This document shows positions 28,601 to 38,000 of a stretch of 64,000 bases of DNA, in pieces; positions within the stretch are counted from its first letter, which is position 1, and each line of letters starts with the position of its first letter. Made by a program: the position numbers and the translations under genes. The stretch covers positions 186,001-250,000 of the forward strand of contig NZ_PDLO01000004.1 of NCBI RefSeq assembly GCF_002631205.1. The letters are read 5' to 3'. This DNA is from Neolewinella marina (GTDB lineage Bacteria > Bacteroidota > Bacteroidia > Chitinophagales > Saprospiraceae). The notes under the pieces are model-generated. The model was not told the origin of the DNA and did no database searches. It saw nothing but the letters and a program-made list of their open reading frames with translations.

Positions 28601-29989
28601 GGCTGTACGGATTCTTCCACCGACTTTACCGTACAGACTTACGTACCCGACTCCGTTAAAATATCGGTGGAAGCCCCAACGCTTTCCATTTGCGCGGGGG
28701 ATACCATTATGCTGGTCGCCGACAAATCCACGGGGATCACCTGGAGCACGGGCGAAACCACGGAAGCCATTTACGTCAGCAGCCCGGGAACCTATACGGT
28801 GTCCTACGACGACGGAAAGGGTTGCGGCTCCGTGGTCTCGGCCCCCGTGCAGATCACCCAGAACACCGCGCCGGCCGTAACCATAACCGGCAATACCGTC
28901 ATCTGTCCCGGTGAGTCGGTTACCCTGGGTGCCGCGGGATCATTCAGTACCTATCAGTGGTCCGACAACTCCACCCAGCCGACCCTCTCGGTTTCCCTGG
29001 CCAACACCTACACCCTGACCGTCACCGACGACAGCGGATGTACCGGCAGCGCTTCCGTAACCGTAACAGATGGAGCAACGCCAACCGTCAATATTGCGGG
29101 CACCCCCGCCTTCTGCCCCGGAGGTTCCACCGTGCTGGATGCGGGTGCCGGCTTTGCTACCTACGCCTGGTCTACCGGAGATCCCACCCAGACCGCAGTG
29201 ATTTCCTCCACCGACCCGGTCAGCGTGACGGTGACCGACGCCAATGGTTGCGCAGCCACCGCTGCCGTGACTCCTACCACCTACACGCCCCCCGTAGCCG
29301 GCATAACGGGTGACCAAGGTTTCTGTCCGGGCGGTACAGCCAGCCTGGCTTCCACCGCAAGTTTTGCGCAGTACACCTGGTCTACCGGATCGACGGATTC
29401 GGTCGTGACCCTGAGTAACTCCGGATTATACAGCCTCACGGTCACCGACAACAACGGCTGTACGGATGATGCAAGCTGGGAGGTGGTACAGTTCCAGACG
29501 CCGACTCCGGCGATCACCGGCACCCTTTCCTTCTGTGCCGGCAATACCACCACCATTGCCGCCGGAGCGGGCTACGCCTCCTACTCCTGGTCAACCGGGG
29601 AAACCCAGCGCGTGATCCAGGTCAATCAGGTAGGCACCTACTCCGTCACGGTGGTGGATAGCCGCGGCTGCACGGGATCGGCCTCCGCGACCACCACCCA
29701 GAGCAACTTGCTGCCATCCGTTCCCGGCGAAATATCCGGGCCTACCGACAACCTCTGCGGCACTACGGGCAATGTCTTCAGCGTGAGTCCGGTAGCCAAT
29801 ACCGACTTTTACGTCTGGACCGTGCCCACCGGCGCCACGATCGTCGCCGGCGAAGGCACCACCTCCGTAACCGTAGACTTTGCCACCACCTTTACCGGAG
29901 GCAAGATCAGCGTCAAGGCGAATAACCTCTGTGGCCAGAGCCCCTCCTTCGAAGGGCGGAAACTGGAGCTGGCCTGCCAGGACCAGTAA
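25667..29989 (+). CDS. Large secreted protein with fibronectin III and PKD-like repeats
   Basis: The 1440-residue protein has a signal peptide and a lectin-like or propeller-type N-domain. At least three fibronectin type III repeats follow (for example LAVTNLTDSAALVSWSLP and LTVVSVLDTSVTLTWTPA). After a mixed middle with a Tyr/Cys-rich segment near residue 850, about six Ig/PKD-like repeats share the pattern Y-x-WSTG-x-T ... V-T-D-x-x-GC-T. It ends SFEGRKLELACQDQ without a recognisable T9SS type A or B tail. It probably works in adhesion or matrix binding with the two preceding gene products. It is the last gene before a convergent cytochrome gene. Confidence 0.78.
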   Translation: MSLHPYFRPFRYWRNAFVLLILTLLGGPYLAAQQTVVLPADGTVTRDATPQGDSPYQRMLYLIKPEEAAASNLLAGDTITSLGFTIARPDSDTASGDFTLYLQNTTDIVSRRDLSWTEVTVTGNNRLRLENLSLGDYEWQVRAACNPTDTWTNTETFQPVDTSGCNRPNGLAVTNLTDSAALVSWSLPHLDTSHTFQLSYRAITESVWQEITVLDTFLQLSHLTPNTNYTWKVATQCNGELSAATGQNFTTRYSPDCAQPSALTVVSVLDTSVTLTWTPATEAIRHAVQFRPVGTVGWLSTSSLNNTVRITNLSPGTTYEWRIRTVCTIANETKSGQYLTGTAFTTTGATACYLPTDPRTRVLSDTSAILIWNDLSPGTDYVVRYRPKNAISWTNALTGMTLVHSDSILLPDVAGPLNVTFSGSSRDTFVYNGGGLYVAWEWQHPLGNPSKGYLALATETKAPQGSTGNPGTTRPILALNTNAGTRKNAPGEVLFATNSRPQTRLGASRLVDSIAVTAVYALGATVPAYTATQPVSARVENYGQDTVDVTATLTVTGNDGTVRYTADVPVTVPGMSSGLVTFSGYTPTVEGTDSISVSVPAQGAENLLENNRYVYLQRVNTRTVRYADQSAQVAAAGVDSGAVLTRYVAQGCFTVSGASVFLDESAAGQPLSAILLNSDGTGIDTSEVFTPTTDDVSAYHTFYFPSNPTVAGDTFFVGVLQQTGGFSPVGTQYEPGAPRAGAHYHVPIAGGTPIEKPELGRLMIAAELQAQGIQPRILGEEFLCDNGTNTLNLISQTVRYANKLVEAPAEPSKSFGPRAVLGAPDLYPAFGFGEGGWLASASGARGDSITLQFAGSSTVDYIEIYQTYCPGNIREVLLKDATTGTFHSVYTSTVTSSEADASAITRIDFTRTTYPVSEVKILLVNNSTCGSVGIDAVGLGQKDDTLAFSNYTWSTGETSPTIDVTGAGEYSVTATGGTGCTDSSTDFTVQTYVPDSVKISVEAPTLSICAGDTIMLVADKSTGITWSTGETTEAIYVSSPGTYTVSYDDGKGCGSVVSAPVQITQNTAPAVTITGNTVICPGESVTLGAAGSFSTYQWSDNSTQPTLSVSLANTYTLTVTDDSGCTGSASVTVTDGATPTVNIAGTPAFCPGGSTVLDAGAGFATYAWSTGDPTQTAVISSTDPVSVTVTDANGCAATAAVTPTTYTPPVAGITGDQGFCPGGTASLASTASFAQYTWSTGSTDSVVTLSNSGLYSLTVTDNNGCTDDASWEVVQFQTPTPAITGTLSFCAGNTTTIAAGAGYASYSWSTGETQRVIQVNQVGTYSVTVVDSRGCTGSASATTTQSNLLPSVPGEISGPTDNLCGTTGNVFSVSPVANTDFYVWTVPTGATIVAGEGTTSVTVDFATTFTGGKISVKANNLCGQSPSFEGRKLELACQDQ

Positions 29990-30035
29990 CGCCCCACTGA
30001 AGTTTTCCACACCTCGTCCGACCAGTTCTTCACCC

Positions 30036-31436
30036 TCACAGCGTCTTCAGGTACTCTACCACCGCCCAGCGCTCTGCTTCGCTGAGCTTGTCGCCGAAGG
30101 TGTGGCCGCCGTTGCCGTAGCCGGGCACCGTGGTGTCGAAGGTCCATTTCTCGTTTCGGGGGGCGGGGTCGTACTGCCAGCCCAGCTTGCGGTGGTCGTA
30201 GGAGGTGGAGCGGCCGTCGCGGGTCCAGCGGGCGGGGCGGGCGGCGGAGTTCAGGAGCTCATAAACGGTGGGTACCGACCCGTTGTGGAGGTAGGGCGCC
30301 GTAGCCCAGATGCCATCGAGGGGCGGGGCCACGTAGCCGTGTACCGGCTCGAAGGAGGACCGCGGCTCGCTGGTGGCAAACCAGCTGCGGTTGTACCAGT
30401 CGACGATGGCCGACTGGCGGACGTAATCGGCGTACAGCCGGTCGGTCTTCACCACGTCAACGTTGATGACCTTGTTGGGGTAGGTCTCCTCCGCCCCGTA
30501 GGTACCGTGACAACCCGCGCAGTGGTCGTTGAAGAGCGCCTCGCCCCGGCGGGCCAGGGGTTCATCAATAGCGCCGGGATACGGCGGGGCCTCCAACTGG
30601 CTCAGGAAGGCGTAGACGTCGCGGAAGGCCTCTACCGACTTCCGGGTGTGGCTGCTGTCGGGCACCCCGAGTACACTGGCCTGCAGGAGGAGTTTGGGCA
30701 TACTGCCGCGGCCGGTGCCGGTGTAGTAGAGGCTGTTCTTCTTGCCCACGTGCCACAGCGGCGGGGTATCGGTGCCGATGTTGTAGTCCCACATCTCGTA
30801 GAGGGGATCTTCTACGTAGGTCAGGTCCTCCGGGTCGCGGTGCATCATGCAGGCCTCGGCCAGGCGGAAGGCGGGGTTGGCCCCGGGCTGGGTCACCTTT
30901 ACGGTGGGGGCCATCGCCTTGAAGTAGCGCCCGAAATCTTCAAAGGCCACCGTCTCCGGGTCGTCCTTCCGGTACTTCAGGGACATGCCCAGCCGCATCG
31001 CCACCCCCATGGGTACCATGCTCTTTTCCCACTCCGCAAAACTGTTGCCGAGCCCCAGCACCAGCTGCCCGTCCACCTTGCCGGCGTGACAGGTGAAGCA
31101 GTTGCCGTTGACCGTCTCCGCTCCGTTCGGAGCAATGAAGGCGGTCATGTAATAGGGCATCCCCTCGTTCAGGGCGTTGCGGGGGTAGAGACTGTCCAGA
31201 TGGGGCATTTTGTCGGCCTCCTTGCGCATAATTTCGATCGGGATGCCGCTGCCGATATAGTCGCCGTGGATCAGGTAGTCGAGGCCGGCCACCGGATCGC
31301 CGTCCCGCGGCTGGGGGCTCGGGGGGATGACGACCGACTTCCAGGGGGCCGCGTCGGGTTCCGCGCCGCCCAGCGGGCGGTAGGTGTTGCAGGCCACCAG
31401 CAGGGCCAGGGCAAGGAAGACGAATAGTTTACGCAC
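30036..31436 (-). CDS. Dihaem c-type cytochrome lipoprotein (RoxA/peroxidase-like)
   Basis: The 466-residue protein has a lipobox LVAC (Cys16) and two haem c sites, CFTCH (113-117) and CAGCH (306-310). YVAPPLDGIWATAPYLHNGSVPTVYELL is split around a family segment (APYLHNGSVP) shared by dihaem peroxidase-like and RoxA-like cytochromes. It would face the periplasm or outer leaflet and move electrons or oxidise an organic substrate; the exact reaction is unknown. The start codon is GTG at 31436, giving MRKLFVFLALALL. It stands alone between convergent and repeat-rich regions. Confidence 0.85.
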   Translation of the reverse strand: MRKLFVFLALALLVACNTYRPLGGAEPDAAPWKSVVIPPSPQPRDGDPVAGLDYLIHGDYIGSGIPIEIMRKEADKMPHLDSLYPRNALNEGMPYYMTAFIAPNGAETVNGNCFTCHAGKVDGQLVLGLGNSFAEWEKSMVPMGVAMRLGMSLKYRKDDPETVAFEDFGRYFKAMAPTVKVTQPGANPAFRLAEACMMHRDPEDLTYVEDPLYEMWDYNIGTDTPPLWHVGKKNSLYYTGTGRGSMPKLLLQASVLGVPDSSHTRKSVEAFRDVYAFLSQLEAPPYPGAIDEPLARRGEALFNDHCAGCHGTYGAEETYPNKVINVDVVKTDRLYADYVRQSAIVDWYNRSWFATSEPRSSFEPVHGYVAPPLDGIWATAPYLHNGSVPTVYELLNSAARPARWTRDGRSTSYDHRKLGWQYDPAPRNEKWTFDTTVPGYGNGGHTFGDKLSEAERWAVVEYLKTL

Positions 31437-31530
31437 GGATAGTTACTGGATAGATCGCCCGCTGTAAACGGTGGGGAGCGGAGATCGTTGCGGGATATGG
31501 GAGGGGGGACGGCTGCTTGTCCGTACCGGG

Positions 31531-31851
31531 ACAACATCCGATGTCGAAATCACCATTTACGCCCGTTTCGGCACCTTCGCCCTCGCATATTCATGCGCAC
31601 GCCGACCCGCAACCCCGCGGTTTTCCTGGGTTCCCTGGCATTTTTCAGGATTTACCGTACCCGGAGGACATCCGATGTTGATTCAGGGACAACATCCGAT
31701 GTTAAAATCACGAATTTCAGCTTCCCCGGCACCCGCGCCCGCGCCCAGCAGACGCTGGACCCCGCGGTTTTCCTGGGTAAAACGAATGATGGGGCGGCCC
31801 ACAGCCGCGGAGGACATCCGATGTCGGTGCAGAAAAAACAACATCCGATGT
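31531..31851. repeat. Cluster 2 of ACATCCGATGT palindromic repeats
   Basis: Five copies of ACATCCGATGT lie at 31534, 31668, 31692, 31814 and 31841. They bound two consecutive units of about 150 bp (about 31531-31684 and 31689-31832). Each unit starts with the motif followed by an A-rich stretch and ATCAC, contains CCCCGCGGTTTTCCTGGGT, and ends GGAGGACATCCGATGT. On the minus strand the motif is followed by TGTCC, matching cluster 1 at 13258-13558. The 438-bp gap between the cytochrome and TonB-like genes holds no gene besides this. Confidence 0.85.
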
Positions 31852-31874
31852 CTGAATACGACAAACGACCATCC

Positions 31875-32459
31875 TCAAAGCGAGCAGCCCGCCCCGTGGA
31901 AGCTGAAGGGAATGACAAAAGCCCGCGCCCGCGGCACCCCCTCCACCGTGGCCGGGGTCCAGCGGACGTCGCGGTCCACCAGGATTCGGACCACCCGCAG
32001 GGCTTCCCGGCGATTGCGGGGGTCGGTGCCGCGGGCCACTTCGGGATTCTGCATCCGGCCGTGGGCGTCGATCATGACTTTTACGAATACCCGCTCCGCG
32101 GCCGAGCCCGGGGGTTGCCGCTGTTCCCCTTCGATGAAGGCCAGCAGGCGGCGGAAGCCGCAGAACACCCGTTCCTCGTAGTCGGCCTCCCCCTCGCAGC
32201 CGGGGTAGATGGGCAGAGTCTGCTTTTCCTTCGGGGGCAGCTTCGGACGGAAGGCGAAGGGCAGACCGTAGATCTTCATGGGGTTGAAGCCGGGGCCGGC
32301 GTCGCAGGACTGGGCTTCCGCTTCCACCACCACCTCCGCTGCCGGCGTGGCCTCTGCAGTTCCGTAGCCCTGCCGGTAGCCGAAGGAAGCCGCCGTGAGC
32401 AGCATGGCCAGGGTGAGGCCCGTCAGAAAGAAGCGGGAAGACAGGGTAGCGGGGAGCAT
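31875..32459 (-). CDS. Short TonB-family C-terminal-domain protein (first paralogue)
   Basis: The 194-residue protein has one N-terminal membrane helix (SRFFLTGLTLAMLLTAASFG) and a C-terminal TonB-like domain. The Bacteroidota landmark P-x-YPGCE is present (LPIYPGCEGE), with VFVKVMIDAHGRMQNPEVARG and ALRVVRILVDRDVRWTPATV. TonB proteins pass inner-membrane energy to outer-membrane transporters such as the SusC here, but this protein lacks a long Pro-rich spacer, so it may have another role. It follows a paralogue (32473-33024) after 13 bp and a TPR gene before that, all on the minus strand. Confidence 0.78.
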   Translation of the reverse strand: MLPATLSSRFFLTGLTLAMLLTAASFGYRQGYGTAEATPAAEVVVEAEAQSCDAGPGFNPMKIYGLPFAFRPKLPPKEKQTLPIYPGCEGEADYEERVFCGFRRLLAFIEGEQRQPPGSAAERVFVKVMIDAHGRMQNPEVARGTDPRNRREALRVVRILVDRDVRWTPATVEGVPRARAFVIPFSFHGAGCSL

Positions 32460-32472
32460 GGAGGGCGGTAGT

Positions 32473-33024
32473 TTACTGCAGGTAGAAGCGGACGGGAACG
32501 GTGTGCTGCATCTTCACCGGATGACCGTTGCGGCGGCCGGGCTCCCAGACAGGGTATTTCTTGAGTACGTCACGCACCGCTTCCCGCCCCGCCCGGCCCA
32601 GGTCGGGGTGCGGACTGCGCACCACCCGGGGCGGCCCCGTACGCCCGTGGCGATCCACGCTGAAGCGTACCACCACCGTGCCCGTGGCCTCCCCGAGCAG
32701 GAGGGCGGGGTATTCCAGGTGGCGCTGTACCTGCTCCCTCAGTTTTTGCTCCGCGCAGCGTTCCCGCCAGTGGTCCTCCCTGACTTCCTGGCAGGCCGGA
32801 AAGCGGGGGGGCTCCACCCGGATCGGCCGTACCGTCCGCCGGTGAGTGCGGGTGTGGTGGTGGGCCATCTCGGAATGTTTCTGTTGGTGTGTTTCCGGGG
32901 TGGCCAGCAGCTGTTGGCGGGCGGCTTCCGGGGCGGTCCGGAACCCCCAGGCGACCAGGGCCACCACCATCGACAGCAGCAGGCCGATCAGGAAGAAGCG
33001 GGAAGTGAGGCCGGGCGACTGCAT
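32473..33024 (-). CDS. Short TonB-family C-terminal-domain protein (second paralogue)
   Basis: The 183-residue protein begins like its neighbour (SRFFLIGLLLSMVVALVAWG), with one membrane helix and a His-rich linker. A TonB-like C-terminal domain follows: RFPACQEV in place of the usual FPGCE, then GTVVVRFSVDRHGRTGPPRV and YPVWEPGRRNGHPV. The shared membrane segment indicates a tandem duplication. The gene lies 50 bp after the TPR gene and 13 bp before the other TonB-like gene, suggesting a three-gene operon. The client is unknown. Confidence 0.78.
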   Translation of the reverse strand: MQSPGLTSRFFLIGLLLSMVVALVAWGFRTAPEAARQQLLATPETHQQKHSEMAHHHTRTHRRTVRPIRVEPPRFPACQEVREDHWRERCAEQKLREQVQRHLEYPALLLGEATGTVVVRFSVDRHGRTGPPRVVRSPHPDLGRAGREAVRDVLKKYPVWEPGRRNGHPVKMQHTVPVRFYLQ

Positions 33025-33074
33025 GGGGAAGGTGTTTCCTTAAAAATAAGGTTCCCGCCCGCGCCAAACAAGGG

Positions 33075-34877
33075 CTACTGCACCGCGTCGCCCCTGAGGA
33101 TGCGGAAGCGTTTGCGGGCCTCCACGGCCAGGATGCTGTTGCTGTAGTCGATGAAGAGGGTCTCGTAGAGTTCCTGGGCCTTCTCCTTGTCGCCCAGCTC
33201 CCCCTCGTACAGCCCGGCCAGGGCGAAGAGGGCATTGTCCAGGCGAATGCTCTCGGGGTAGGTATCGATCACCTGCTGGAACTGGGCGGCGGCCTCGTCG
33301 TAGCGCCGCAGCTTGCGGTAGAGCCGGCCGCGGAGGTAGACCACGTCGTCCTCCAGGTCGTGGCCGGGGAAGTCGCGCAGCAGCCCGTCCAGGGTGGCGA
33401 AGGCCTCGTCGTAGCGGTTCTGGAACATCAGCAGCTCGGCGTCGGCGTAGGTCTGCAGGGCGGTGGCCGTGGTGTCCAGCCCGAGGTTGTCCATGATGAA
33501 GACCGACAGGTCCAGGGCGTCGTTGGCGATGAGGCGGGAGGTGCTGGCCTTGAGCACGTCGAACTGCGACTGCGCCCACTCGAAGTCGCCGCGGAAGTAG
33601 CTCAGGCGGGCGTTGCGGAAGCGGGCCTCGTGGCCCAGCAGGTCCTCCTTGAACTGCTTGTCCACCTGGCTGTACAGCAGGGTGGATTCCCACACCTCCC
33701 CCTGCATCAGGTAGTAGTCGGCCAGGGCCAGCTTGGCTTCGGCGCGGGTGGTTTCGTTCACCCCGTTCAGTTCGACGATGCCCTTCAGGATGTCGATGGC
33801 GCGGTCCAGGTCATTCAGGTAGAGGGCTTCCAGCTCGGCCAGCTGGATGGCGATGCGGGCCGAGGCGGGGTTGCGGCCGAACTGTTCGAGGAACTCGAGG
33901 TAGGCCGCCTCCAGGATGCGCAGGTCGGCCTCGGTGTAGTCGTAGCCGTCGGTGATGGCCTGGCGACGGGTGAGCAGTCCGGCCCGCTTGGCTTCCAGGT
34001 AGAAGGGGGAGCCGGCGGGCTTGTTCTCCACCACGTAGTCGAAGGCCGCGATGGCCGTCTCGTAGTCGCGGTCGTTGGCCGCCAGGTTACCCAGGTCAAG
34101 CACCCGTTCGCCGTTCTCGCCGAGCTTGCGGTCCAGGGCCCGCAGCTGCCGCAGGGCACCTTTGTAGTCCTTGCGCTGGATGGCCACCCAGGCCAGCATC
34201 TCCGGGTAGAGGGGGTTTTCCTTCCGGTCTTCCTGGATGCGGGCGTAGAGCTGCTTCTGGGCCTCCTGCAGCCCCTCTTCGTCGAGGTAGCGCTGGAAGA
34301 AGGTCTGCACGTTGCGGCCGTGGCGGGGGTCCTCGGCCACGGCGTCCAGGTAGTGGGTGATCATGGCCGCGGTTTCCCCCTTGCGGCGGTAGAGGTCGCC
34401 GAGATTGAGGCTGAAGGCGCCGTCTTCCTTCAGCAGCTTGCTGCCCCGCTCGTAGGCGCGGATGGCGAAGTCGTATTTGGTGAGCACCACGAAGGCGTTG
34501 GCCAGCTGGGTGATCTGGAATTTGTCGGCCCCGAGGTTGGCGATGGCCTCCTCGTACTGCTTGCGCGCCTTGTCGTCGTCGAATTGCTGCTCCAGCAGCT
34601 GCCCGTACTTCACGTGGAGGGTCAGGTCCTCGGGGGTACGCCGCAGTTGTTTCTTCAGGGCCGTCTCGGCCTCGTCGTAGCGCTGCAGGTTCATCAGGCT
34701 GCTCACGTAGCGGTCGAAGTAGAAGGAGTTGTAGCCCGATTCGGCCAGCGCCCGGTAGAGCTCGGCGGCCTTCTCGTACTCCCCGTCCATGTAGTACTGC
34801 TGGGCAAGCTGGTTCGACTGTCCGCCCAGCCACAGGGGGGCCAGGGCAAGGAAGCAACAGAGGAGGAGGTAGCGCAT
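33075..34877 (-). CDS. Secreted tetratricopeptide-repeat protein
   Basis: The 600-residue protein has a signal peptide (MRYLLLCCFLALAPLWLGGQ) and is otherwise a TPR solenoid from end to end (QQYYMDGEYEKAAELYRALA near the N-terminus, LYRKLRRYDEAAAQFQQVID near the C-terminus). It contains no enzyme motif. TPR arrays scaffold protein complexes; in the periplasm they often serve envelope assembly. As first gene of an apparent operon with two TonB-like proteins it may organise an envelope energy-transducing complex, but that is inference. Confidence 0.8.
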   Translation of the reverse strand: MRYLLLCCFLALAPLWLGGQSNQLAQQYYMDGEYEKAAELYRALAESGYNSFYFDRYVSSLMNLQRYDEAETALKKQLRRTPEDLTLHVKYGQLLEQQFDDDKARKQYEEAIANLGADKFQITQLANAFVVLTKYDFAIRAYERGSKLLKEDGAFSLNLGDLYRRKGETAAMITHYLDAVAEDPRHGRNVQTFFQRYLDEEGLQEAQKQLYARIQEDRKENPLYPEMLAWVAIQRKDYKGALRQLRALDRKLGENGERVLDLGNLAANDRDYETAIAAFDYVVENKPAGSPFYLEAKRAGLLTRRQAITDGYDYTEADLRILEAAYLEFLEQFGRNPASARIAIQLAELEALYLNDLDRAIDILKGIVELNGVNETTRAEAKLALADYYLMQGEVWESTLLYSQVDKQFKEDLLGHEARFRNARLSYFRGDFEWAQSQFDVLKASTSRLIANDALDLSVFIMDNLGLDTTATALQTYADAELLMFQNRYDEAFATLDGLLRDFPGHDLEDDVVYLRGRLYRKLRRYDEAAAQFQQVIDTYPESIRLDNALFALAGLYEGELGDKEKAQELYETLFIDYSNSILAVEARKRFRILRGDAVQ

Positions 34878-35095
34878 CTTTCCGGGGATTACATCTCCAG
34901 TTTAACGCGGCGGGCCCGCTTTAGGTCTAGCGCTCGCGGCTTTTCGGGGGCGGGGCGCGGCCGCGGGTGCCAATTTCCCGCCTGAAAGCCGGGAAACGGG
35001 GTGTTCGGGAGGCCCGTCCGTCCTAAGTGGTTGGTACATCTTATATTACGTAATGAAGCGGGGGCCGTAATCCACCGCCAGAGGCACGAGGCACC

Positions 35096-38000
35096 ATGAA
35101 GTCGGAAAGACTGGTTTACGAAAGCGTACGGACGAAGATCCACTACCTGGCCGACAGCGAGTGGGGCCGCCCCGTAGCGCGCAAGGGCCTCAACTACGAA
35201 TTCCCCACCCCCCGGGAGATCGCCAAGTTCTACCGGGAATACGAGGTGGCCCGCGACCTGGAGGGCGACGGCGTGCGCCGCGTGCTGGGGCGTACCCGGT
35301 CAGAGAACCGCCACTACCTCTTCCTCGAGTGGGTAGACGCCCCCACCCTGGCGGAATCCCTGAAGAAGCCGCAGAACGACATTGGCGAGTTCCTCCACGT
35401 GGCCGTGGCCATCGCCCGCGCCCTGGGGCAGGTGCACGCCGGGGGCATCATCCACCGCGACATCAGTCCCTACAACATCCTGCTCGACCCCGCCACCCGC
35501 CAGGTGAAGATCATCGACTTCGGCATCTCCTCCCGCATCGACCTGAAGGAGCAGAACCTCGGCAACCCGGAGGTGCTGGAGGGCAACCTTCACTACATCT
35601 CCCCAGAGCAGACCGGCCGGATGAACCGCGCGGTCGACTACCGCACCGACCTCTATTCCCTGGGGGTGGTCTACTACGAGATGCTCACCGGCGGCTGCCC
35701 CTTCCAGGCCCGCGAACCCCTGGAGATGGTCCACTGCCACATCGCCCAGCGGCCGCCCGACCTGCGCAAGCTCAACCCCCAGGTGCCCGAGCCCCTGGCC
35801 CTGATCGTGGAGCGCCTTCTGGCCAAGAACGCCGAGAACCGCTACCAGTCGGCCCACGGACTGGAGGCCGACCTGCGCCGCTGCCTGGAGGAATACACGG
35901 CCCACGGAGTGATCCACCCCTTCATCCTGGGGGAGCAGGACTTCTCCGGCCGCTTCCGCATCGTGGAGAAGCTCTACGGCCGGGAGGAGGAGACCGCCCG
36001 CCTGCTGGCCGCCTTCGAGCGGGTGAGCCGGGGCGGACTGGAGACCGTCCTGGTGGCCGGCTACTCGGGTACCGGCAAGTCGGCCCTCGTCCACGAAGTC
36101 CACAAGCCCATCACCCAGGCCAGGGGGTACTTCGTCGAGGGGAAGTTCGACCAGTTCCAGCGCGCCGAGCCCTACTTCGCCCTCCTGCAGGCCCTGGGCC
36201 GCTTTGTCGACCTGGTGCTGACCGAAAAGAAGGAGACCGTGGACCGCTTCCGCGAAAAGGTGCAGGCGGCGGTGGGCACCGAGGGGCGCGTCCTCACCGA
36301 GGTGATCCCCAACCTGGAACACATCATCGGCCCCCAGCCGGAGGTACCGGAGCTGGCGGGCTCCGAGTCCCGCAACCGCTTCAACTACGTCTTCCGCAAG
36401 TTCGTACAGTCGATCTCTACGGCCGATCACCCCATCGTGCTCTTCATCGACGACCTGCAATGGGCCGACTCCGGCAGCCTGGAGCTGCTGCGGCTGCTGG
36501 TGACCGACCCGGACAACAACCACCTGCTCTGCATCGGGGCCTACCGCGACAACGAGGTGGACGCTTCTCACCCCTTCCTGCAGGCCGTGCGGGAGATCGA
36601 GGCCGCCGGCGCCCGCCTGTCCACCATCGAGATCGGCAACCTCAGCGAGGAGAACGTCAACCACCTCATCTCCGACGCCACCGGCATTCCGCCCGACGAC
36701 ACCCGCGACCTCACCGGGCTGGTGTACCAGAAGACCCGGGGCAACGCCTTCTTCACCACCCAGTTCCTCCACTCCCTCTACGAGGAGGAGCTGCTGTGGT
36801 TCGACAACGACGCGCGGCGCTGGACCTGGGACCTGGCCCGCGTACGGGAGCGCAACATCACCGACAACGTGGTCGAGCTGATGGCCGCCAAGGTGCTGCG
36901 GCTGCCCGCCCCTACCCAGGACCTCCTCCGCGCCGGGGCCAGCGTGGGCAGCGAGTTCGACGCCGACACCCTCTGCGTGATCGAGGGGGTATCGGAGGAG
37001 GAGCTGGAGCAGCGCCTCTTCCCTGCCCTCTCCGAAGGGCTGCTGCTGCCGCTGGGCACGGGCTACAAGTTCGCCCACGACCGCATCCAGCAGGCTGCTT
37101 ATTCCCTGATCCCCGACGGCGAGAAGGCGGAGGTCCACGCCCGCATCGGCCGCCTCCTGCTGGCCAACACTCCCCAGGCCGGGCTCGACGAGCGGGTGTT
37201 TGACATCGTCACCCAGCTCAACGGCGGCCTGGCGGCCATCACCGACCCCGCCGAGCGGCTCCGGCTGGCCGCCCTCAACCTCCGCGCCGGGCGGCGCGCC
37301 AAGCACGCTTCCGCCTTCCGCCGGGGAGCGGAGTACCTGCAGACCGGCATCGACCTGCTGCCCGCCGACCGCTGGGAACGCCACTACGAGCTGAGCCGCG
37401 ACCTGCACACCGAGGCCGCCGACTGCAACTACCTCAGCGGAGAGTTCGCCGTCATGGACCAGCTGGTGGCCACCCTGCTGTCCCGCGCAACCGAGCTGCT
37501 CGACAAGGTGAAGGCCTACGAGATCCGCATCCTCTCCTTCAAGGCCCGGAACCAGCTCAACGAAGCCATCGATACCGGCCTGGAGGTACTGGAGCAGCTG
37601 GGGGAGAAATTCCCCACCCAGCCCGGCCTGCCCAACGTGATGTCGGACCTGCTCTACACCAAGCTGCGGCTCTACGGCAAGGACGTGGCCACCCTGGAAG
37701 CCCTGCCGGTAATGACCGACCCGCGCAAGATCGCGGCCATGCGCATCATCGCCGACATCGCCTCCAGCTCCTACTGGGCGCGGCCCAACCTCTTCCCCCT
37801 GGTGATCTTCCGCATGTGCCGCATGTCGCTGAAGTACGGCAACACCGCCCTGAGCGCCTTCGCCTTCGCCACCTACGGGGTGATCATGTGCGGGGTGCTG
37901 GAGCAGATGGAGTCCGGCTACCGCTACGGCAAGCTCGGGCTGCGGCTGATGGACAAGTTCGAGGAGCGCGCCTGGACCACCCAGATCTACTGCCCCGTGT

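Noticed and set aside
31471-32471. Overlapping plus-strand frames across the repeat cluster and the TonB-like gene
   Set aside because: They translate the ACATCCGATGT repeats and the antisense of the TonB-like gene; no coding signal.
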